DNA from: Tethya wilhelma
Taxonomy: Eukaryota; Porifera; Demospongiae; Tethyida; Tethyidae
NCBI GenBank assembly: GCA_964030475.1
Contig: CAXIPT010000002.1
Span: forward strand, 5,903,311 to 5,967,310
Direction: 5' to 3'
Length of the DNA stretch: 64,000 bases
Positions 1 through 10,709 of this stretch are shown piece after piece. Every line of letters begins with the position of its first letter. The first letter of the stretch is position 1. Made by a program: the position numbers and the translations under genes. The notes beneath the pieces were generated by a model. The model had not been told where the DNA came from and did no database searches. It worked only from the letters and a program-made list of their open reading frames with translations.

Positions 1-272
1 TTACAAAAAAAAACAATGAATAACACTGTACAAACGTAATAATAGTTTGGTTTGCCTATGGTCCGTACGTACATTTTGATGCCATGCCCACTCAGTCCGT
101 GGCTTAGTGGTACGAGTGCCTGACTAGTTGTGTGAAGGACTCTACATTTCTAGATGCATCCTGCACATAGACTGGAAACATTTTTAAACTTATATTTTTC
201 TGTCATGACTGTAACTTTTTTCTATGAGTGAATTTACTTTAGGTTTCACAATGCTAATTGTTTTAATTACAG

Positions 273-3200
273 GTATTGTACTAGTTGCTATTGATGAAGC
301 TCACTGTGTTTCACAGTGGGGCCATGACTTTCGTTCACACTATCGTAGTCTGAATGTTATCAAAAGCTGGCTTCCTAGTACGCCTATTCTAGCTCTCACA
401 GCAACAGCCACACCTCCTGTTCGCAAGGACATTTGTACCTCTCTACACTTGAAGGACCCACTGGAGACATTTACAAGTTTTGACAGGTATTTACATACAA
501 CATATGTTTGTGCAATTAATTGGTTACCCAGCATTCAGCCTACCTTTAATATGTTGTAAGTACACTCATTACATGTAGAATGACCAATTCTAATAATTAT
601 GATTCCCAGTACGGTAAGTACTGGGTACATAGGAATGGCATGGATGGCCCATTAACACAATACAAGTATTCACGCTAATAACTGCAAAAAATAAGCGCTT
701 GGTACTGTAAGGCTTCAAAAGCTTCTTTTTAGCTCATTCTTTTTCTAACGAGCCTAAAAACATGGCCTAAAACCATTGCTTGAATACTAAATAAAACTAA
801 AATATCCCAAACCTCCCAATTTCTCTATCTTTTTCTTCTTATTCTTCTATGTTGGCAAGACTTTTCTCAGAGACTGCTTGCTTTCAGAAGCTAATTCATG
901 AAATAAACTTGCATGACCGGTGTCTTTGCCTTCATGTGCTTTTGGCATCGGTTTTTCGCATGTCTCTTGTCCAGTCACTAGATACAAGACAAAAAGCACC
1001 TTTTCCGTATGGTAGCCATTATTTCTTTACTCGTTCTTACTATATTTCTAATGTTTTTTTTTCTTGTGTAAATATTACTGATTTACATTAAAGATCACAA
1101 GTGTGATATATAACTTTCACTAAGGAAATGTAGCATGGGGAGAACATTTGCTTTAGGAGTCTGTTTCTTTGATGCTGTAGACAAAACTTAGCTAACCAGA
1201 TATTTAAGGAGTTCTTTTCAATTGTAAAATTTGCAGACATCAGTAACGGTTGTCTGTGACACTACATAATAAATTCACTCTGCGTAGCAAATTTGTACGG
1301 TCATACAATTTATTTGTGTTGCAGACCTAATTTATATTTGGCTGTCCACGTACGCTCTGATTCTGTCTTAGAGGACTTGAAACCATGTATGGTAGCTACA
1401 AAGAGAGGGCTCAGGTGAGTTCTATATTTGCTGCAATTTGAATTGTGCTGTTGAAACAATTATTGTTTTAACTTGCTGTGTTCAAATATAAGTTTATTTA
1501 TCATCTAATCGTTATAGGACAGTGTATTCATTTGAAGGTCCTACCATAGTGTATTGCAGAACTAAACAGATGACTGAAAATGTTGAGGCAGTGCTAAAAA
1601 GTACGTTATCCTATTTGGATCCAGGCCTTTCTTTTAAGCTTACCTCCTCTCCCTGCATTTGTATAGACAATGGTGTGAATTGTGCCAAGTACCATGCTGG
1701 GTTAACTCCTACACAAAGAAAAGAAGCCCATCAACGGTTCCGCCATGATAGTCTGCAGGTATTATTATACCCACAGAGATCAAAATTCGGCTTTACATCT
1801 CATGCGTGATATACGGTTTGACCAGATAATCATGCAACTAGGTCCATGTTAGCTGCATCACTCTATGAGGCTCTTATGTGCATTCATATTGTGCTATAGT
1901 TAAGAATATGCAAAGGGTTATGCAACGTTGGTGCCTTGGGTTTAGTAATGTATATGATATGCTGTTTATGCTTTCTTTGTCTTTTACTCAGTGTATTGTA
2001 GCAACCGTAGCTTTTGGGATGGGAATTGACAAGCCTGGCATCAGAATGATCATCCACTACGGAGGTATAGAATTATAGAAGAGAGAAAAGTAGTTCATTT
2101 AATATTAGTAAGTCCAGCAATGTACAAACTACCATCTAATTGCTGTCCTAGCACCACAAGATATTGAAACATACTATCAAGAGATTGGGCGTGCAGGAAG
2201 GGATGGGTATGTCCGTCTTTACTTATAGAAATATTTTACTAATATACAATTGACATATTTTTTTAGCCAATCAAGCAAGTGCTATGTCTACTTCAAGCAT
2301 AGTGATTTCCAAACTAATCGGTTCTTTTTGAGAGACATTACTGACATGGACTTTAAGAGTCACAAGTTGGAAATGCTGGTGAAGATGGAGAGATATTTGT
2401 CGCTTTCAGGTTGCAGGAGAAGGTTAGTGATATGTCTACCTGGAACAAATGTTCCACTTTTAAAACTTTTGTAGTATTTCTGCTGTATACATATGAGAAA
2501 ATTAATGTGTTTTTTTTACATAATGAGTTACTATAATTATGAGCTTGTCACTGAATCGGATATTATTTCACTCAGGTTTCTTTTAAGTCATTTTTCTGAG
2601 AACCTTCCATCTTGTGTAGGAGGGCACAGAGATTGTTGCGATATCTGTAGGAAAATGTATGTAAATTCATGCAAAATTAGATATGTATATTAACTTGTGG
2701 TTTCTTCTACCTTTTCCATATTTTGAAGACTCTCTCAACCAATCACTACTTCAGTGGATTCTACTGACTCTGCGTTAGAGTCTCATGACTATTCAGCTGA
2801 TGCTAAAATGATAATGGAACTTATCAATGTGAGACTGTGTGTACAGTATAGTTTGTAAAAAAAGTAATTCGAATATTAATATAAAAGTCTTCCTCCAAAC
2901 CTTTCTATAGTTTAGATTATTATAATTTTGTTTGTACAGTTCAATATTCTGAGCTGTGAAATGAAAAGTGCACTACCGTTACCAATTATTCTTTTTCTCC
3001 ATGTGCATTGCACTAGGAAATTGTCTGTATAGTCACCTTATTATAGAATCTTTTGTGGTGATACAGAGATTAATTTTTTTCTAATGTTAATTTTTTATTC
3101 AGGACTCAAATGAACATGGCTATTCCTATGGAATTACCATGTACACATATATACTTCGTGGCTCAGTAAGTTGTACTGTATGCAAATTCACCTTCTGATT

Positions 3201-6200
3201 TCTTTATACATCTTTCATTGTTACTGTGTGTGTATAGCAAAGCCAAAGAATTCCACACTGGGCTAAATCAAGTAGACTCTATGGAAAGGGAATGTGAGTG
3301 CTGTTCTCCAATCAATAATTAGATTTAGTTGTGTGTTTGGAATTACAAGTATATGTTTGCAAAAATATATTGACTGATGGATATGCATTTTGTCTGTAAA
3401 CTGTTTTTAAAATCGAATTTTGTTATAGCCATAACAGTGAAAAGTGGTGGAAAGAGTTTGGTAAGAAATTAAAGGAATAAATTCATTCATAGCTGAGATT
3501 ATTTTAAGTTTGATTTGTTTATTTTAGTGTTCCAGTTGAAACTGCAAGGTTACCTTCAGGAGAAACCAGTTAAGGGTAGCTTTGGTTGCACTATTCATCT
3601 TTCATCTGAAGGGAAAAGATGGTTCAATGATGGTTCTGTAACTACTATCAAATTTACACCTAGTGATTTCCTCCTCTCTTTGGAGAATGTATCACAAGCA
3701 GGGACATCAAGGTGCAAAATGATTGTTATAATATTACACTAGTTGTGGTTGACTCCCAATTTGTCCATTTTGAAGGTCTCACCTCCCTAAAACTGGAACA
3801 AGTTATAAATCTAGTTCTTTTGTACACAACGCTGTACCCATCTATCTTCCTACCACCTCCAATCGTGATGCCTATCAGACAGTTGTCATTGAACGCAAAG
3901 AAATGTTTGAAGCTCAATCACCTTCACATAAGGATGCCAAGACATCTAGCTTGGAGGTAGGATGTTACAGTAATTATTGTAATGTGGATAATTATTTCTT
4001 GGAGCATTTACATATCATTCAGAAAGAATGTTTCAGCTCAATAATGTCTATCTCAACAAATTTGTTAGTATATTATTATAAGTCACTCTACTATATACAA
4101 TATACATGGTGTATGTTAAAGGAGATATGGGACCCCAGAGTTACACTATGAGTGGCAAACTACATCTATGATCACAAATATATTTATCTATTTTGTCATG
4201 TTTGTGCTATATATTATCCTTTTGCTCTGATTTTATTGTCTACTTATGTGTGGTAGGTATGGTTTCGCTGAAACCGGTAGAAGTATCTAGTGCTGTGTTA
4301 TAGTTGTTTTTATGTCCAGTTGGTCAAAATGAGGAAGCCCTTGTGGAGGCAACAGAGGTGGGTACTCATCACTGTGGTCCAATCGATAAGGTCGTAGTTC
4401 AGTTACTTCCTTTTTCTTGCATTTTTCTATCAAGTCTTTCAACTTCAGTAGAAATCTCTTTGGTACAAGGTGATATACAGCCAGTATTAATCCATACATG
4501 GGTGGAATAAATATTAGGAATATGCCATAATTATACCAATATTTGTGAACATGCTTTGGATCGACTATAGCCACAAACCGAAAAGCGGGAAGTCCATACC
4601 ACGTGATAGCAAAAATTAAAAAGAGGAAAAGATCCAATGTATTTAGTTTGTCATTTTTGTATGGCCTGACTGTGGCTATGATGAATGCTGTGATAATGTA
4701 CATGATGGCAGACAAGGGGAAGTAGAAGGGACTTGTAGTTATTGCAAATAGAGCTACATTTGTAATTCTAAACATCAAATAATAGGCTGCAATGTATCTA
4801 CAATCGTGTGATTTAAGTTTGTAACAGCCAGTGAATATGTCCATGAAAATGTGAAGGGGGTGGAAATGGAAGTTGAAGCAGTTCAGGCACTTGTGAAAGC
4901 ATCGACAAGGGTAGACTCCAAGAAGAACAAGTGGGATAACATTGAATGTTACAAACATAAACAGAGCAAGGCAAGCATATGGGAGGTGTTCTTTGCCAAA
5001 ATATTCATAAGTACCATCATAGTAAAGATAGAGTTTTGGCAGCTTTGCTCCTGTGGCATCATGTAGCACCACAGGAGTGAGGAGATCAAATGAAATGTTG
5101 ACAATTTTTACATACGAGAGTAGAATAAAAGTGGCAAAAGCTCCAATGAGAGAATTCTGAAGATCCCATTCTCGTCGAATGTGAGCCAAACACTTGTAGA
5201 ATGGTCTCCAAAGAGTCACAACTATGCTGTAGTGGTAGTGGAGCTTGTAGAAGATGTAGGTTATGAATATCAGAATCAAAGGATAGATAGCTATCACATA
5301 CTCTAGAGCCAGTGTGTGTAGAATTGTTAGCTTTTGATGCAAACAGAAGGGATGGTAAAATCCTCGAAACAGATCCAGATTCCATATCTTGTAGAAGAAT
5401 ACAAAGATGTTGAAAAATATTCTGTCGTTGGACTTATTCACTTCTAACATACGTATTATGAATGGAGCTGCACATAGTTGACTGATCAAAATGTATGCAT
5501 TGAGTTTACCTGAAGTCACTGTAATTTTGAAAACTATCACAATTACGTATACTACAGTAAGAGGAAGGAATGCCACTGCAAAATACTTCAACCAATTGTA
5601 GGTGTAGTGCTTACATTTAACACACTCTGAGCTGTAGGAATATATAGGAGGAGAGTAACCATCCATACATTTGCCACACATTTGTCCTTCCCTCTTTAAA
5701 TTTTTGCATGTACCTTCAGAAGAGACGTAACTAAAGTCTATGAAGTCACAGTTGAAGTAACAATAGCCAACAACTGTTTTGTTGAAAATTTCATTGTGTG
5801 TCATACACTGACACACTGAAGTGCTCACTTCGAGAGTGTATGGATCACATTTGACCACTCCATTGAGGCTGTCCCCACACTTGCATCCACTGCCATCATC
5901 AGTCGGTACTGCCCACAGTTTATTGCAGTCACCTGTCGTTACTGTAGCTGTTAATGTATCAGAAATTTTGTTGGTAGTATTATCACATGCTGCAGCTGCT
6001 ATTAGTAGCATCAGTATGATTCTTCTCAATGAAACAGTAAAGGAATCATTTTCAATTTTCATTGTTTTGGTCATAATGCTAGCTAGGATACTCACTATAA
6101 AAATCACTTATTAACTAGTCAAATATCCTCTTTTTTTTCTCTTTCAAACTTCAGAAATTATAAACTGCCTGCAGCTAAAGATCCCTATATTGTTATAATA

Positions 6201-6493
6201 CAGCTGTAATGCTACTGTTTTGTTTTTCTGCATGTATAGTTTTCTTTATTTTTGTTTATCATTAGTTTTAGCAAATGGTCATAATTTTTTTATGAATGTT
6301 ATTTTTTCTACATTGTACCTGTATTGCGGAATCCAAAATTTAATGTACAAAAACAAGCACAGAATTGAAACTAGTTTAAGCTTCAAAATGCACATTATTC
6401 ATAGTTTAATGCACTTCTTTAGTTACTGTAAACATGAATTCGCCTCACGGTATGACACACACACTGGTACATACACAGGCACACACCACATTC

Positions 6494-6534
<41 letters not shown>

Positions 6535-9500
6535 TGTTGTTAGAGGATACTAGTAATGTAAGAAATAGTACACCAAGCACTATAATGTTTAGTGTCCAAG
6601 CCATTTACATCCTAACCTCTTGTAAGCACATAATTCTAAGCATGCTCAGAGAAAGCCTCATGTTAGGGGTTATGTCAGATCCTTCGGGTCCTAACGAAAC
6701 CTTTAATGTTATATTGCACTCTCTTTCCACTTCGCAATGTGTAGAATGCAGTTTACCAAGCATTGATTTCTCTACGAAATCGTATTTCCATGGAAAAAGA
6801 TGTTGCACCATATATGGTAGCAAACAACACACTACTGGCTGAACTGGCTAAGACAAGGTATAAACATAACCTACCTGTGTATCCTTAATGATGAATGTAC
6901 ATTATATACCTATTTGATTTGGTGACAATTATTTTTGCTGGTATGCAACTTCTTCCCTACTATACACTTACACAGACCAACTTCTGAGCATATCTTGAAG
7001 AATGTTGAAGGAGTATCCGAAAAATGGCTAAGAGAGTATGGAGACTCTACCTTAAAAACAATAGCTGTAGTTTGTCAGACTGAAGGTACTGATTCCCCTG
7101 TTACCATGGACATTGTACCTGAAGCTATGAAGACTAAACTAGAGGGAAAAGTTATTAAGGTGATTACAATGTTGGATAAGTACCAAACTTAATTATTTAG
7201 TAATTATTTTCTAGTTAATGGCATTACGGTGTATATATAGTAGTAATACTGTTGTTAGAGGATACTAGTAATGTAAGAAATAGTACACCAAGCACTATAA
7301 TGTTTAGTGTCCAAGCCATTTACATCCTAACCTCTTGTAAGCACATAATTCTAAGCATGCTCAGAGAAAGCCTCATGTTAGGGGTTATGTCAGATCCTTC
7401 GGGTCCTAACGAAACCTTTAATGTTATATTGCACTCTCTTTCCACTTCGCAATGTGTAGAATGCAGTTTACCAAGCATTGATTTCTCTACGAAATCGTAT
7501 TTCCATGGAAAAAGATGTTGCACCATATATGGTAGCAAACAACACACTACTGGCTGAACTGGCTAAGACAAGGTATAAACATAACCTACCTGTGTATCCT
7601 TAATGATGAATGTACATTATATATCTATTTGATTTGGTGACAATTATTTTTGCTGGTATGCAACTTCTTCCCTACTATACACTTACACAGACCAACTTCT
7701 GAGCATATCTTGAAGAATGTTGAAGGAGTATCCGAAAAATGGCTAAGAGAGTATGGAGACTCTACCTTAAAAACAATAGCTGTAGTTTGTCGGACTGAAG
7801 GTACTGATTCCCCTGTTACCATGGACATTGTACCTGAAGCTATGACGACTAAACTAGAGGGAAAAGTTATTAAGGTGATTACAATGTTGGATAAGTACCA
7901 AACTTAATTATTTAGTAATTATTTTCTAGTTAATGGCATTACAGTGTATATAAAGTAGTACATATGATATAGTGCTGGTTACATAGTAAGTATGTATAAT
8001 TATGTTAGAACATGCCTGGCCCACTCTTTTTACCTAATAATAATAATTATTATTTCATCGTCTATTTGAAAGTGCCCATCAGTAGGTATGCATGTATATA
8101 TCATGGCACTTAGAGTTTTGCTGCCTGTGTTTTCACTTTTGAGTGTAGTTCAGGCTGCTATATTGTCAACACATGAAATTTGAGCAAATACAGTAGTTCC
8201 TGCTACAAACATTCGAACTTGAAACAGAAAACAAAGACTATGTACGGAGAAAAGCAATACTAACAATCTGTTCTAGAGCTCTTTTGGTGTTTGTTTCAAG
8301 CACTGGAGCTCCCAGTTCTTTTCGTTGCACATATGCATGTTCCCCTGAATTTAATTTGAGTTATGATATCTCACTCCTGATCAGGTTGAACTTGTAAAGA
8401 GGACAAACATTCTTTCTGCCCTCACTAATACAGAGAATGCCAGTTATGAAATCTTCACTGACCAAAATATTTCTGTGGTATGTTGCAAGTTATTTGAATA
8501 TACATGACCTTAGATTAGCATTTGAAATTACTATTCACATGTCTATTGTGATACACAGGCAAATGTAGCTCAAAGAAGAAATTTGTCTCCTAGTACCATT
8601 TTAGGTCATCTTGCAAGTGCAATGGAAAAGGGCTACTTAGTAGATTACAGACGAGGTACGTCGTACATGTATACTGTTACACGTATGGCATTAAGATATT
8701 TTAAATTGGTGTATCTGTACAAACTATAACTATCTGATTTAGCTGGGCTAACTGAAGAAAAGGAAGTATTGATAAGAAAAGTAATCAGAAGTGAGCCAGT
8801 TTGTTCAGGTATATTGTTACTACTAGGTGTACACATAGTGCATTTAAGTGCCTCGCGCGTTTGATATCGACGACCTTCGGTATTATGGTGTACATATGCA
8901 TAAAGCTATATAGCTAGCTAGCTAGAGAGCTCGAGGCTCGTCATGACTAATGCATAGTATAGTTGTCTTGTCCCCAGAAGGACTGGAGTCTGGGGACGAG
9001 ACTATATACCATCTTACAGGACAACTTTGCATGTACAGCAAGTATATGGGTCATTCCATTTCAATTCAACAACATTTCGCAAGTGACCTCCTTGAAATTC
9101 CACCAAACTTAGTACAGTTGTAGTGTGTAATAAGACATTATTCAAAACAATATATTAGGCCCTCAACTTCTATGGCTTCTGAGTAATGGGCATCCAAAAA
9201 TCAAGCTTTTTCAGAGATTTTGCTCTACACCTTAGCCTTGATACAGCCATAACTTTCTTATAAAGCTTCGATAGGACAAATGTTTAGTACCATCATGTTG
9301 TCCATAAAATTCCCTTTCAGATGAAATATTGTATGGCTTCATCCGATCAAGTGGTCAGAGAACTACTATTACTTCAATTTGACCTATGACCTTTCTGAAA
9401 AAGTGCTGACTCAATTTTTTTTATTTTCAAACATCACCATTCTTAGGCATTAAACTACTGTTTGACCGAGTTTTTGACCGAGGACGTTGTTTTGTAGTAC

Positions 9501-10388
9501 ATAGCTTCTGCATGTCCCTAGCTTGCTAAACAGCTTAGCTATACAAAAGGCTAAATGTACCTAGCGTAGCTTGCTCTGACTGAGTTCATGTGACCTGCAT
9601 ACATGGTGCATGGCTGGCTTGCAAGAGTCTGTGATTTTCTAGTGAGAGCACAGCTAGAATGCCATGAACTGTAGTACTTCATTGAATGACATACTGTACA
9701 AAATCAGTGCTCCTCGATCTGTGAGAGGCACATCATGCACTATGTGTACTACTAATTATTATATTATTATACACAGTTGAGCACAATTCAGAATTCTCCC
9801 CACGATAACTTATGCAGAGTGGTACCAAGAAAGCATCAAAGCATTCTTGTGGTTGTTAGGCATTCTTTCAATTAAAATTAACCACATTAAAGAAAGATTA
9901 GCACAACAAGAGTGGTATAGCATTGCTCTGACAAGCTTTAGGGAGAGCCCTGATTCAATTAAGTGTGCAGTTATTCATGATGTTTTGTGGTATAGAAGTT
10001 AATATGTGACACTCACATGCACATTATGCATGCAGACATAGGTTGTCTTTCTGCTATAAAGCAACAGCTTCCAAACCATATTGGATTTGGTGAAATCAGG
10101 CTTACTATTGCTCTACTCTCTATTCTCACTGGCTTTGTGAAGTCTGCAGAAGGCAGTCAACAATTTAAAAAAAGTTCTCCAGTAAATGCAGTTACTCCTT
10201 CGCAGAGAAAGTCATCCGCAGATTCTGGTATATCTAAAGAGGTGAGCTCATCCTCATCCAATTGGTACAGCAGGCAGAGTTCTTCACAACCATGTGGTAC
10301 CAAGAGGAAACTGCCATCTTCTTTTCGGAGTGGATCAAGTACTCAAGACATTGGCCTCAAACCTAAAATTAAAAAAAAGTTTTGGTAA
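273..10388 (+). CDS. WRN: Werner-type RecQ helicase (WRN), 5' part outside the window
   Basis: ATP-dependent 3'-5' DNA helicase of the RecQ family, acting in the nucleus in replication-fork repair. The exonuclease domain and helicase motifs upstream of motif II would lie before the window. Coding exons that I could place with agreeing phases: 273-486, 1325-1414, 1518-1600, 1667-1758, 1992-2064, 2152-2206, 2267-2422, 2576-2656, 2729-2828, 3103-3165, 3238-3293, 3429-3460, 3528-3711, 3776-3956, 6745-6857, 6976-7159, 7460-7572, 7691-7874, 8385-8477, 8559-8655, 8743-8808 and 10036-10388. In order they encode motif II (DEAHC), motif III (TATAT), motif V (FGMGIDK), motif VI ([10 protein letters not shown]), the zinc-binding cysteines (CCDIC), the RQC winged helix (ending near KWWKEF), HRDC, then a C-terminal helix-turn-helix ([13 protein letters not shown]) and a basic tail. 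The order and motifs match WRN rather than BLM. Exons 6745-7159 and 7460-7874 are near-identical duplicates. Confidence 0.93.
603..905 (-). repeat. Dispersed repeat family C, inverted copy in WRN intron
   Basis: Shares, in reverse orientation, CCCAGTACGGTA, GGTACATAGGAATGGCA, the GCGCTTGG region, a CTTCTTATTCTTCT tract and GACTGCTTGCTTTCAGAAG with copies at about 49,036-49,455 and 62,230-62,637. It occupies part of the 487-1324 intron. Confidence 0.75.
4287..6074 (-). CDS. Intronless multispan membrane protein with Cys-rich ectodomain, nested in a WRN intron
   Basis: Single uninterrupted frame of 595 residues from the ATG at 6074; a second ATG lies four codons on. The open frame continues upstream to a GTG, but the ATG followed by a hydrophobic leader ([14 protein letters not shown]) makes a better start. 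After the signal peptide comes a cysteine-rich region (motifs [23 protein letters not shown]) of about 140 residues. Roughly eight hydrophobic segments follow, for example [44 protein letters not shown] and [18 protein letters not shown], and then a polar cytoplasmic tail. The layout resembles a cell-surface receptor-like protein, but I do not recognise a named family. It lies wholly inside the WRN intron 3957-6744 on the opposite strand. Lack of introns beside an intron-rich host suggests retroposition or a lineage-expanded single-exon family. Confidence 0.8.
   Translation of the reverse strand: MTKTMKIENDSFTVSLRRIILMLLIAAAACDNTTNKISDTLTATVTTGDCNKLWAVPTDDGSGCKCGDSLNGVVKCDPYTLEVSTSVCQCMTHNEIFNKTVVGYCYFNCDFIDFSYVSSEGTCKNLKREGQMCGKCMDGYSPPIYSYSSECVKCKHYTYNWLKYFAVAFLPLTVVYVIVIVFKITVTSGKLNAYILISQLCAAPFIIRMLEVNKSNDRIFFNIFVFFYKIWNLDLFRGFYHPFCLHQKLTILHTLALEYVIAIYPLILIFITYIFYKLHYHYSIVVTLWRPFYKCLAHIRREWDLQNSLIGAFATFILLSYVKIVNISFDLLTPVVLHDATGAKLPKLYLYYDGTYEYFGKEHLPYACLALFMFVTFNVIPLVLLGVYPCRCFHKCLNCFNFHFHPLHIFMDIFTGCYKLKSHDCRYIAAYYLMFRITNVALFAITTSPFYFPLSAIMYIITAFIIATVRPYKNDKLNTLDLFLFLIFAITWYGLPAFRFVAIVDPKHVHKYWYNYGIFLIFIPPMYGLILAVYHLVPKRFLLKLKDLIEKCKKKEVTELRPYRLDHSDEYPPLLPPQGLPHFDQLDIKTTITQH
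6494..6530. repeat. (CA)n microsatellite
   Basis: About 18 CA units directly before the first copy of the WRN HRDC duplication. Confidence 0.9.
6530..7959 (+). repeat. Tandem duplication of a 715-bp block carrying both HRDC exons
   Basis: Two copies lie head to tail, about 6530-7244 and 7245-7959. They differ at only a handful of bases (for example CAG/CGG in exon B, AAG/ACG near its end, and one intronic C/T). Each copy contains exon A (113 nt) and exon B (184 nt). Together these are 297 nt, a multiple of three, and both outer junctions are phase 0, so both copies can be spliced in without breaking the frame. The result would be a WRN protein with two HRDC domains. A collapsed-haplotype assembly error could produce the same picture. 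Confidence 0.95.
8809..10035. other. Last WRN intron
   Basis: No gene. It holds a small hairpin near 8958-9006 (TTGTCCCCAG mirrored by CTGGGGACGAG) and about 700 bp of non-coding, probably dispersed repeat sequence (GGGTCATTCCATTTCAATTC onward). Confidence 0.6.
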
Positions 10389-10709
10389 AATTAAATTATA
10401 AACATGTACCTTATAGTATTTATCACTAGCTAGATACATGCATGCAACTATTTACAACCAATTTCACTTTAATCCAATTGTATTAACATTCCCAATTTTA
10501 TATTTTAGGCTTTTACTTTCAGTTTATGATCGTAATGTGCACTAGTAATTAATCTGTGCTTGCAATGTCATATCCTTAAAAATTGTATTCCTCATACTAA
10601 TATTGTACATGTGTACATGTGTGTGCATTAAAAATGAGAAACACAACTCAAACACATAATATTATTGAAAGTAATAATTATACAATAATTATTACCAATA
10701 ACTATGTGT

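Noticed and set aside
6537..7557. Duplicated 101-codon and 75-codon open frames in the repeated WRN block
   Set aside because: They run in frames different from the HRDC exons and are open on both strands by chance; the HRDC reading explains conservation.
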